From contig JAIOQL010000195.1 of assembly GCA_021413405.1 (NCBI GenBank), forward strand, positions 1-7,638: DNA of 7,638 nucleotides. Reading direction: 5' to 3'. The translations under genes and the position numbers were made by a program. Under the pieces are notes generated by a model. It saw only the letters and a list, made by a program, of their open reading frames with translations, ran no database searches and was not told the DNA's origin. This stretch comes from Leptospira sp. Lineage in GTDB: Bacteria; Spirochaetota; Leptospiria; Leptospirales; Leptospiraceae. Positions 1 to 5,356 of the stretch are shown piece by piece (positions within the stretch are counted from its first letter, which is position 1; the number at the start of each line of letters is the position of its first letter).

Positions 1-100
1 TTGATAATTTTAAATAAAAATTTATTTTAGCTGATGCATGTTTGACCGGGATATCGGGGCTAAGGCGTAAAATTTGTAATTTTTTTATTTTTTTGACCGT

Positions 101-106
101 TATAAT
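101..106 (+). promoter_or_regulatory. Possible -10 element upstream of rimI
   Basis: A perfect TATAAT lies about 50 bases upstream of the proposed rimI start, within a very AT-rich stretch. No good -35 lies 16 to 18 bases upstream. A TTGACC at 93-98 is too close to pair with it, and that sequence repeats the TTTGACCG found at 41-48. The rest of 1-157 holds no gene I can support: it is AT-rich, with an AT palindrome around 12-29. Confidence 0.3.
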
Positions 107-157
107 GATTATAAAATCTAGGACCATTTTAGACTTTGAATTGAACGAGGGAATTAT

Positions 158-589
158 CTGATAGAAAGAATATTACAAAATAATGCCGCCCTGCTTCTGG
201 AACTTGAAAAAAAATGTTTTCCCGAAGGTCACTGGACATTAGAGCAAATTGAATCGCATTTATTCAATTCCTGGCCCGCCTTTGTAAATGATGCCTTTGA
301 TACAGCAGGGTATGTGATTTATCGCGAAAATGAATTTGAGATTGAAATTCTCCGGATCGGTGTTATTCCCGGATTTAGGAAAAAAGGAATTGGAATGGAG
401 ATGATTTCATATCTCAAAAAAAGGAACAAACCTGTCATTCTCGAAGTCAGTTCAGAAAACATACCGGCAATTTCACTTTATCGGAAAGCCGGGTTTAAGC
501 TGAAAGGATCGAGACGGGAATATTACCCTGATGGAAGCGATGCGCTGCTGATGGAATATAACGGGCAGCCGGGCTTGTCGGAACAATGA
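158..589 (+). CDS. rimI: RimI-like ribosomal protein N-alpha-acetyltransferase (GNAT)
   Basis: Predicted cytoplasmic GNAT enzyme that transfers acetyl from acetyl-CoA to a protein N-terminus; in RimI the target is ribosomal protein S18. The full frame is 143 residues, close to E. coli RimI (148). Residues 15-26 (LELEKKCFPEGHW) are the typical RimI beginning. Residues 67-78 (IGVIPGFRKKGI) form the acetyl-CoA-binding R-x-x-G-x-G region. The C-terminal part has the RimI signature LEVSSEN, SLYRKAGF and YYPDGSDALLM. Glu96 and Tyr108 are 12 residues apart, the same spacing as the E. coli catalytic pair Glu103/Tyr115. No ATG, GTG or TTG exists at the N-terminal end: the first GTG (314) would remove about 50 conserved residues. 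CTG at 158 follows a GAGGG Shine-Dalgarno (147-151) at good spacing, so I chose it; the start codon is inferred. The gene appears to be monocistronic and converges on the DUF2330 gene. Confidence 0.82.
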   Translation: MIERILQNNAALLLELEKKCFPEGHWTLEQIESHLFNSWPAFVNDAFDTAGYVIYRENEFEIEILRIGVIPGFRKKGIGMEMISYLKKRNKPVILEVSSENIPAISLYRKAGFKLKGSRREYYPDGSDALLMEYNGQPGLSEQ

Positions 590-609
590 CAAAACCCGGA
601 CCGTCTTTT
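569..609. terminator. Hairpin terminator shared by two convergent genes
   Basis: CCGGG-C-TTGTC (569-579) pairs with GACAA-AA-CCCGG (588-599) around an 8-base loop, giving two 5-bp stems with a small internal bulge. The right side is followed by ACCGTCTTTT, a weak T tract for rimI. The hairpin overlaps the rimI stop codon and lies 9 bases beyond the DUF2330 stop, so it could terminate both transcripts, although the - strand side lacks a T tract. Confidence 0.5.
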
Positions 610-917
610 CAATCCCAGATTTTTTTCCACCACTTGCTTGAATCACCAGAACCCTGTTTCCCGAGGTTCATTTTGTCGCGAATTTTTTGTATGTCCCAGC
701 CTGTGAGATTTGAAAGAGTTTGTGCTTCTCTTTCCTGCCTGTCGCGGACTCCTTTTTTATAAGCGGCCATCGCATCGCATTTTTCATCACCGTTGTAGGG
801 ATGACGGAGAACATATCTCCCCTGAAAATTTGTTCTGTCTCCGGTTTCCTGGAAAACAAGATCTTCCGGAAAATGTGCGAAATCATATCTCACATGAAGT
901 CGTGTTACGAAGACTCC
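609..917 (-). CDS. DUF2330 protein, C-terminal part beyond an in-frame TGA
   Basis: This 102-codon stretch continues in the same frame directly after the TGA at 920-918. It encodes the conserved end of DUF2330 proteins: VFVTRLHVRYD, FAHFPEDLVFQETGDR, NFQGRYVLRHPYNGD, then RQEREAQTLSNLTGWDI and a Trp-rich tail ending KWWKKIWD. The conserved block begins two codons after the TGA, so nothing is missing between the two parts and no frameshift is involved. If translated alone it would begin at GTG 893 (the V of HVRYD) and lack a signal peptide. A GAGGAG sequence overlaps the TGA but is too far from that GTG for a normal ribosome-binding site. I read this as the 3' part of one gene carrying a nonsense change or a base-call error. 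Its own stop is TGA (611-609). Confidence 0.75.
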   Translation of the reverse strand, partial: GVFVTRLHVRYDFAHFPEDLVFQETGDRTNFQGRYVLRHPYNGDEKCDAMAAYKKGVRDRQEREAQTLSNLTGWDIQKIRDKMNLGKQGSGDSSKWWKKIWD

Positions 918-1970
918 TCATTGCGGGGCTGCGAGGGGTTGTCTTCTCATCATTTTTTCATTATTACCTGAACCCCCAAGCCAGAAAACTCCCAGTTTCT
1001 TCATTTCCTCATTGCTTAAAGGCTCAGTTGCACAAGGATCACACCAGCTCATATCCCATGCGTGTTCGAGAAAAACTACTCTCAGATCTTCCTTTTTCAG
1101 CTGGCTCGAGAACATACCCTTATAGAATTCAGAAAAATTTTCTTTAACGTAGACCGGAATTTCCACATTGGATGGAATTTTTACTGTTCTATAATTTGTA
1201 GTTTCGATCCTGCCTTTTGTTGTGAGTGCATAAATAAAAAGATCCTGCGATCCATTTGCGTTCACCATTCCAAGCCGGATCGGAAGCATGAACTTTGGAG
1301 ATTCAAAAGCCATCTGGATCGGTCGAAGATAGGAAAACCCGGTTTTTGACTGTTCCTTCAGATTTACTTTTGCAACGAAAAATTTCATATTCTGTTTTAT
1401 GTATACTGCAAGCACAGCCGAAGCACCCTTAGGGATTTTATATCCATTGTCTGTCAGCCAGGATTCAAGACCCCCGCTTTCTTTTGCAGACAGAATGAGT
1501 ATGTCATATTCCCCGACAGTATATTGCGCCTCTATAGTTACTCCATGACCGTTTTTCTTCCTGAAATTCCCTGACGGAGACTCAGCTGATTTGACAGAAT
1601 CAGATTTTCTTTCATAATCATACTGGATTGCACAGGGATTTTCGTCGAAATATTCAACGAGTCTCGGAGAGGTAAACGTATCAATCCGTTCAATTACACT
1701 TTTCTCACCAACATGTATCTGATCTTTTTCCAGAACTGTTGGAACGGGAACCACAATTGCAAATTCTTTCAGATCCCCTTCATAGTCGTTCGCCATAGTG
1801 AGAACAGTTTTATCATCTATGCGGGCGAGAACTACCTGGGAAGATTTATTGAAAAGTTTTGCATCTGCTTTTGCTACATAAAAACCGCAAAACGCCCTGA
1901 CCTCCGGGCTTGTAGATGCTATCAGTAAAGCAATAACAGAAAGTATAACTATTTTTTTCCAGGGATTCAT
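918..1970 (-). CDS. Exported DUF2330 domain protein, N-terminal 350 residues, ends at premature TGA
   Basis: Function unknown. The family is recognised by FCGFYVAKADAKLFNK after the signal peptide, then VLTMANDYEGDLKEFAIVVP, SPRLVEYFDENPC, a central beta-rich region and WDMSWCDPCATEPLS near the end. Residues 1-26 form a signal peptide (NPWKK, a hydrophobic core, then PEVRA) with likely cleavage before FCGF, so the protein acts outside the cytoplasm. Several Cys residues (FCG, NPC, WCDPC) could form disulfides. I chose ATG 1970: it has a GGAGA site at 1980-1976, and the longer TTG start at 2030 lies inside the -35 element. With the downstream part (609-917) the intact protein would be 453 residues. 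The frame stops at TGA 920-918, just before the conserved VFVTRLHVRYD block, so this product lacks about a quarter of the family domain. Confidence 0.82.
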   Translation of the reverse strand: MNPWKKIVILSVIALLIASTSPEVRAFCGFYVAKADAKLFNKSSQVVLARIDDKTVLTMANDYEGDLKEFAIVVPVPTVLEKDQIHVGEKSVIERIDTFTSPRLVEYFDENPCAIQYDYERKSDSVKSAESPSGNFRKKNGHGVTIEAQYTVGEYDILILSAKESGGLESWLTDNGYKIPKGASAVLAVYIKQNMKFFVAKVNLKEQSKTGFSYLRPIQMAFESPKFMLPIRLGMVNANGSQDLFIYALTTKGRIETTNYRTVKIPSNVEIPVYVKENFSEFYKGMFSSQLKKEDLRVVFLEHAWDMSWCDPCATEPLSNEEMKKLGVFWLGGSGNNEKMMRRQPLAAPQ

Positions 1971-1975
1971 TCTTT

Positions 1976-1980
1976 TCTCC
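1976..1980 (-). promoter_or_regulatory. Ribosome-binding site deciding the DUF2330 start
   Basis: On the - strand GGAGA lies 5 bases before ATG 1970 (GGAGA-AAAGA-ATG). It supports this start over the in-frame TTG at 2030, which has no such site and would add 20 non-signal-like residues in front of the signal peptide. Confidence 0.7.
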
Positions 1981-2001
1981 GGGGACTGATTCGTACTAAA
2001 A

Positions 2002-2030
2002 ATTAGAACCAATTTTAAAATCCCTGTCAA
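2002..2030 (-). promoter_or_regulatory. Sigma70-type promoter of the DUF2330 gene
   Basis: On the - strand a perfect TTGACA (2030-2025) is separated by exactly 17 bases from TCTAAT (2007-2002), a 5/6 match to TATAAT. Transcription would begin near 1995, giving a leader of about 25 bases before ATG 1970. The DUF2330 gene therefore appears to be transcribed independently of the upstream CBM48 gene. This is the best promoter match I found in the window. Confidence 0.72.
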
Positions 2031-2116
2031 GCGGATTGTTTTTGATTAATCTCAGAGAATTGCGCACGAAGTTTTTTGAACTGTGTACTTTTCTGACGTA
2101 ATCTGCAAATGTTTTA

Positions 2117-2998
2117 CTACAGTTTTTCCATTGGAGCTGCGCGATCGGGAACATCGATAAACGAAGATATTTCTTCAGTATTTCCTTTTTGCCTGGATTC
2201 CGGGTTATATGTATCGAGCATTGTTTTTCCGTCGACGATGTAGTTGTACAAATATTCACCGGTTTTTAGCTTTTTACGGACAGTAAATATTCCATTCCTG
2301 TCTTTTTTCATATAATCATGTTCCGGGTTCAAGTTATTGAAATCACCGACCAGGGTTACTGTTTCGGCATCGGGAAGATAGATCTTAAAATCAACTGTGC
2401 GAAAATCAAATTCTTCTCCCGGAACATTTTCTAGAACCATCGCAGAGATCTGTTTCTCAATATCCTTTTGTTCGAGTATATATTCTGAAATATAAGAACC
2501 TTCCCCATCTTCTTTTTTATTCTGGTTTTCTGGATCAAATTCGAATAGCCCGTCCACCTGGAATTTATATTCATAATGGGGATTATCTTCTTTGTTCCGG
2601 TTTTTCAGTTCTGGCAGGATTACCGTATAAAAAATTCCAAATTTATTTTTCTTCATCGGGACACATCGCCACGAAGTGAAATTACCACAAACGCCGGTCT
2701 CATCGACCATCAAACCGTTGTAAGTAAATAAAATCCCGCGTGTGAGAAGTTTGTTCCGGTTTGGATAATTTTCAATGTCAACAAACCGGATGTATCGTGG
2801 AGATACTGCCCGTTTCAGGCTTTCAAGTTGCCAATAGTAATATACATTGCCTTCTTTCGGCTGACCATTCTGATCCTGGCCTTCCATCTCACCGGAAGAA
2901 TAGGATCCGATCCAGTCGACAGCATCTTCTGCAAATACTGCTGCTGATAAACACGCAAAGAACAGGATTGTTAAAAAATAAAGTTTCTTTTTCTTCAT
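2117..2998 (-). CDS. Exported protein with two CBM48/AMPK-type E-set domains
   Basis: A 293-residue secreted protein. Residues 1-23 are a signal peptide (MKKKK, then LYFLTILFFACLSAAVFA). Cleavage may follow AVFA, or Cys16 in LFFAC may serve as a spirochaete-type lipobox; the sequence does not decide between them. Domain 1 (about 86-176) has CGNFTSW, PMKKNKFGIFY, YEYKFQVDG and FDPEN. Domain 2 (about 200-283) has VTLVGDFNNLNP, GIFTVRKKLKTGEYLYNYIVDG and a closing SSFIDV. These are the landmarks of the glycogen-binding E-set fold found in glycogen branching enzymes and AMPK beta. No catalytic domain is attached. Domain 2 has Leu where the ligand-binding Trp is usual (NNLNP for NxWNP), so it may not bind glucan. 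Carbohydrate or envelope binding is inferred; the substrate is unknown. No clear Shine-Dalgarno precedes the ATG. A 146-bp spacer separates it from the DUF2330 gene. Confidence 0.75.
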   Translation of the reverse strand: MKKKKLYFLTILFFACLSAAVFAEDAVDWIGSYSSGEMEGQDQNGQPKEGNVYYYWQLESLKRAVSPRYIRFVDIENYPNRNKLLTRGILFTYNGLMVDETGVCGNFTSWRCVPMKKNKFGIFYTVILPELKNRNKEDNPHYEYKFQVDGLFEFDPENQNKKEDGEGSYISEYILEQKDIEKQISAMVLENVPGEEFDFRTVDFKIYLPDAETVTLVGDFNNLNPEHDYMKKDRNGIFTVRKKLKTGEYLYNYIVDGKTMLDTYNPESRQKGNTEEISSFIDVPDRAAPMEKL

Positions 2999-3012
2999 GG
3001 GCTTTACTATAT

Positions 3013-3035
3013 AATCGAACCGGTAAAGTTCGATT
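3013..3035. repeat. 23-bp inverted repeat, possible operator or hairpin
   Basis: AATCGAAC (3013-3020) and GTTCGATT (3028-3035) are perfect 8-bp arms around a 7-base spacer, CGGTAAA. The near arm is 14 bases from the CBM48 start codon, so a bound protein could block that gene. On the + strand the repeat is followed by TTTA, so a hairpin stopping transcription toward flcA is also possible. The role is inferred. Confidence 0.45.
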
Positions 3036-3128
3036 TTTATGGATTATATATATTTTTTCGAACAGACTCGGGGAAAGGGATAGCCTTTTTATCGTTCAGA
3101 CTGGATAACGACCGGTTATCTTTTCAAT

Positions 3129-3159
3129 TTGACAAGCAGGTGACATAAAAAAATATTTT
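3129..3159 (+). promoter_or_regulatory. Candidate sigma70 promoter of the flcA-like gene
   Basis: TTGACA at 3129-3134 is a perfect -35. The -10 is less clear: AATATT at 17 bases spacing (3152-3157) or TATTTT at 19 bases (3154-3159). The leader to ATG 3209 would be about 45 bases. The GATAAC/GTTATC inverted repeat ends 8 bases upstream of the -35. Confidence 0.42.
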
Positions 3160-3208
3160 GGGCTAAAAAACACGTTTGGCCGATATTTAATATTAATAAT
3201 TAGCTTTT

Positions 3209-5356
3209 ATGGCAGATACAAAAATTACAGCACTCAGCCCGGACGAAAAAACGATTGTTGCGGGTATTCTGGAACCATTAAATACAAATCCAACAACTAC
3301 GGAGATACTGAACCCCCTTGCCAAAGCCCTTAGAAAAAAGCTGGGCTATGCGGAGCCTCTCGTTCTTCAGGAAGACGAAAAAGAAGAAGAAACGGATGAT
3401 TTTGATCAGGAAGATGATACTGAAGAATCTTCTGGTATTCAGGAATCAGAAGACACAGGACTTCCAAAAACAAAGAAATTTGATGATGATGATATTGATC
3501 TTGATGAACTTCTCGCTGAACCTTCACTGAAAGAAACCCCTGAGCCGGCTCCTGAAACGGATGATTTTGGATTCGGGTCAGAAGAACCAGCATCCGGTGA
3601 AGCTGCACCTGAAGATCCGTTTGCAGGAATGGACGTTGAGCCGGTTGAAGCTCCGCCGGAAGATGCGGTGGACGCTGGCGATATGTTTGGTGCGTCAGGC
3701 GATACTGAAGTCGCTGAAACTGAACAGGATCCTTTCGCTGGCCTGTCCGATGAAGCTTCCGCAGAACCTCCAGCCGATGATGACATGTTTGGAGCGTCGG
3801 GTGAGCCTGAGCCTGGTGAGACGGAAGCTGATCCATTTGGGGATTTAGGCGGAGAAGCCGATTCTGGCTCATCGGAAGATCCGTTCGCCGGAATTTCAGA
3901 TGAGTCCCCTGCGGGCGACACTGATGATATGTTTGGTGCGTCAGGCGACACCACCACAGAAAGTGATCCATTTGCCGGATTTGGAGATGCGCCTGCTTCG
4001 GAAGCACCTGAACCAACTGATGATCCTTTTGCCGATATGGGAGGGGAACCGGATCTGTCTTCTTCTGCTGATCCATTTGCCGGGCTTGATGCACCATCTC
4101 CTTCTTCCGGCAAAGAAGATGCGGACGATATGTTTGGTGCGTCAGGCGATGCAGATGCATTTGGCGATCTTGGCTCAACTGCCCCATCACCTGATGAGTC
4201 TACGGAAGAGTTTCATGATCCAACTCACGGGTTGGATGATTTCAGTGCAGATCTCGGTACGAGTGAAATGGAAAGCGTTCCATCATCGGGTCTTGAGGAT
4301 TTTGGATTTGATGCAGGTGAGTCCGGAGATGATCAGGACGGTGGAACAGACACAGCTGCAGATGCATTCGAGGATGATCTGAGCAGCCTTGCTCAGGAGG
4401 ATGAGCCGGATAAATCACTGACCGATGAAGAACTGGCAACGATTCAGCAGGAAATTGTTAAATACCCGCCAAAATTAAAACGCACTGTAATCGATGTAAT
4501 CGTCAACGACCGGATTCCGAAATCAAATCAGAAAGAGCTGCTTGAATTAATCAAAACGAATCAGAAACCGGCGGATATTGCCTTATTCCTGACTCCGCTT
4601 CTTGGTTACAAAGTAGAACTTTTCGACAGTTCCGGTCAATATTCGGAAGATGGTGTCCCCATCATTTCGACGAAGCCCATCTATACAAAACAGGGAGCTC
4701 TTCGTCAAAGAGAATTAATCCGCCGTACGTTGTTCGCTGTTGCTGCAGGTATTCTGCTTGTAAGCGGTGGCATCTCGTTTTACAAATATGTATTAATACC
4801 TCTTCGTGCGGGAGAAAAATATAAAGTAGGATTGGAAAGTATCCAGAAAGCGATCCATGAATCTGACTCAAGGAAACGGCTCGAATATTTTGCAATAGCA
4901 GAGGATAATTTCCGGGACGGCGAAAAAATTGAACCGAATAGCCTGAAATATCTGAATGCATACGGAATTGCCTATATGAAAGCAGGAGAATATGGCAGGT
5001 CCTTTGAAAAACTCTTTGGAATTGTCCAGCCTGATTTCGGAAAAGATATCAAAGGTGAAATGGGAGCGTGGGATAAGCGTAAAGAAGTTCCCTACATCAG
5101 TCTTGCGAAGAATGAAAAATGGGATAATGAAAAACTTCCGATTGCCGGACGAAAACCTAATGAAGCTGATGCGATGAAACTCACTTCCCAGGACAGGGTT
5201 GACCGGAGAATAATAAAAGCCGGTGCCTATATTGTTTCAAGGCTTCAAAAAAATATTCACGACAAGGAAACATATATAAAAACGACGATCTCGCGATCAA
5301 TTACTACAAAGAGGTCTTCACTGATGTTGAAATGCCGCATGACGAAGATGCGTTAG
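3209..5356 (+). CDS. flcA: FlcA-like periplasmic flagellar collar protein, N-terminal part (interrupted frame)
   Basis: In Borrelia, FlcA is a TPR protein needed to build the flagellar collar and assemble stators. Here residues 1-50 form a short predicted helical domain. Residues 50-400 are very acidic and low in complexity, with DPF and DMFGASG repeats. Residues 404-470 are a second conserved helical domain (LTDEELATIQQEIVKYPPKL, then LLGYKVEL). Residues 507-531 are a single membrane helix (TLFAVAAGILLVSGGISFY) flanked by Arg on the N side, placing the N-terminal 500 residues in the cytoplasm. The periplasmic part begins with TPR-like helices (about 540-605). Homology ends near residue 690; the last 25 codons are out of frame. 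A -1 shift before 5282 restores KNDDLAINYYKEVFTDVEMPHDEDALAG and joins the next entry. The ATG follows an in-frame TAA at 3197 and has no clear Shine-Dalgarno. Assignment to FlcA is by architecture; some other spirochaete TPR protein is possible. Confidence 0.7.
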   Translation: MADTKITALSPDEKTIVAGILEPLNTNPTTTEILNPLAKALRKKLGYAEPLVLQEDEKEEETDDFDQEDDTEESSGIQESEDTGLPKTKKFDDDDIDLDELLAEPSLKETPEPAPETDDFGFGSEEPASGEAAPEDPFAGMDVEPVEAPPEDAVDAGDMFGASGDTEVAETEQDPFAGLSDEASAEPPADDDMFGASGEPEPGETEADPFGDLGGEADSGSSEDPFAGISDESPAGDTDDMFGASGDTTTESDPFAGFGDAPASEAPEPTDDPFADMGGEPDLSSSADPFAGLDAPSPSSGKEDADDMFGASGDADAFGDLGSTAPSPDESTEEFHDPTHGLDDFSADLGTSEMESVPSSGLEDFGFDAGESGDDQDGGTDTAADAFEDDLSSLAQEDEPDKSLTDEELATIQQEIVKYPPKLKRTVIDVIVNDRIPKSNQKELLELIKTNQKPADIALFLTPLLGYKVELFDSSGQYSEDGVPIISTKPIYTKQGALRQRELIRRTLFAVAAGILLVSGGISFYKYVLIPLRAGEKYKVGLESIQKAIHESDSRKRLEYFAIAEDNFRDGEKIEPNSLKYLNAYGIAYMKAGEYGRSFEKLFGIVQPDFGKDIKGEMGAWDKRKEVPYISLAKNEKWDNEKLPIAGRKPNEADAMKLTSQDRVDRRIIKAGAYIVSRLQKNIHDKETYIKTTISRSITTKRSSLMLKCRMTKMR
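3614..4171 (+). repeat. Degenerate DPF / DMFGASG motif array in the FlcA tail
   Basis: Residues 136-321 of the FlcA-like protein carry seven DPF motifs (136, 174, 208, 224, 253, 272, 288), four exact DMFGASG motifs (158, 192, 240, 307) and a final DAFGDL (316). Five of the intervals are exactly 16 residues (48 bp) and most others are 13 to 22. At DNA level DMFGASG copies 1, 3 and 4 share 23 identical bases starting at 3680, 3926 and 4127, while copy 2 (3782) uses different codons. The linkers are rich in Asp, Glu, Ser, Pro, Gly and Ala. This pattern fits repeat expansion followed by selection on the motifs. Confidence 0.85.

Larger units (their letters stand above)
2999..3208. other. Divergent intergenic region with three short inverted repeats
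   Basis: This 210-bp spacer separates the - strand CBM48 gene from the + strand flcA-like gene. It holds inverted repeats at 3013-3035 (8-bp arms), 3074-3088 (AAAGG/CCTTT, 5-bp arms) and 3104-3120 (GATAAC/GTTATC, 6-bp arms). Each is followed on the + strand by four or five Ts. A - strand TATAAT at 3048-3043 could be the -10 of the CBM48 gene, but no -35 matches. A + strand TTGACA at 3129 is listed separately. I see no convincing gene here. Confidence 0.5.

Noticed and set aside
1..127. A - strand open frame from ATG 127 to the left edge (about 42 codons)
   Set aside because: AT-rich, no ribosome-binding site, no recognisable protein character, and it overlaps the likely rimI promoter region. 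It cannot be judged without the sequence to the left.
918..920. TGA read as an amino acid through an alternative genetic code
   Set aside because: TGA ends rimI, the DUF2330 gene itself and the right-edge fragment at sensible places, and no other internal TGA occurs in the other recognised frames.
1971..2030. TTG start at 2030 for the DUF2330 gene
   Set aside because: The TTG is part of the TTGACA -35 element, lacks a ribosome-binding site and would place 20 residues in front of a normal signal peptide. ATG 1970 has GGAGA at proper spacing.
1996..2259. A - strand frame of 87 codons between the DUF2330 and CBM48 genes
   Set aside because: It overlaps the end of the CBM48 gene in another frame, has no signal or motif, and runs through the DUF2330 promoter.
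3039..3083. Possible 14-codon leader peptide (MDYIYFFEQTRGKG) between two hairpins, resembling an attenuator
   Set aside because: No Shine-Dalgarno and no known reason for aromatic amino acid control of a flagellar collar gene. The Tyr/Phe run arises from AT-rich sequence.
3330..4190. Long - strand open frames of 286 and 224 codons opposite the flcA low-complexity region
   Set aside because: Their Ser/Pro/Gly-rich or His/Gln/Leu-rich composition is the mirror of the repeated GAT/GAA/GCA codons of the + strand gene. They have no family motifs and lie wholly inside a recognised gene.
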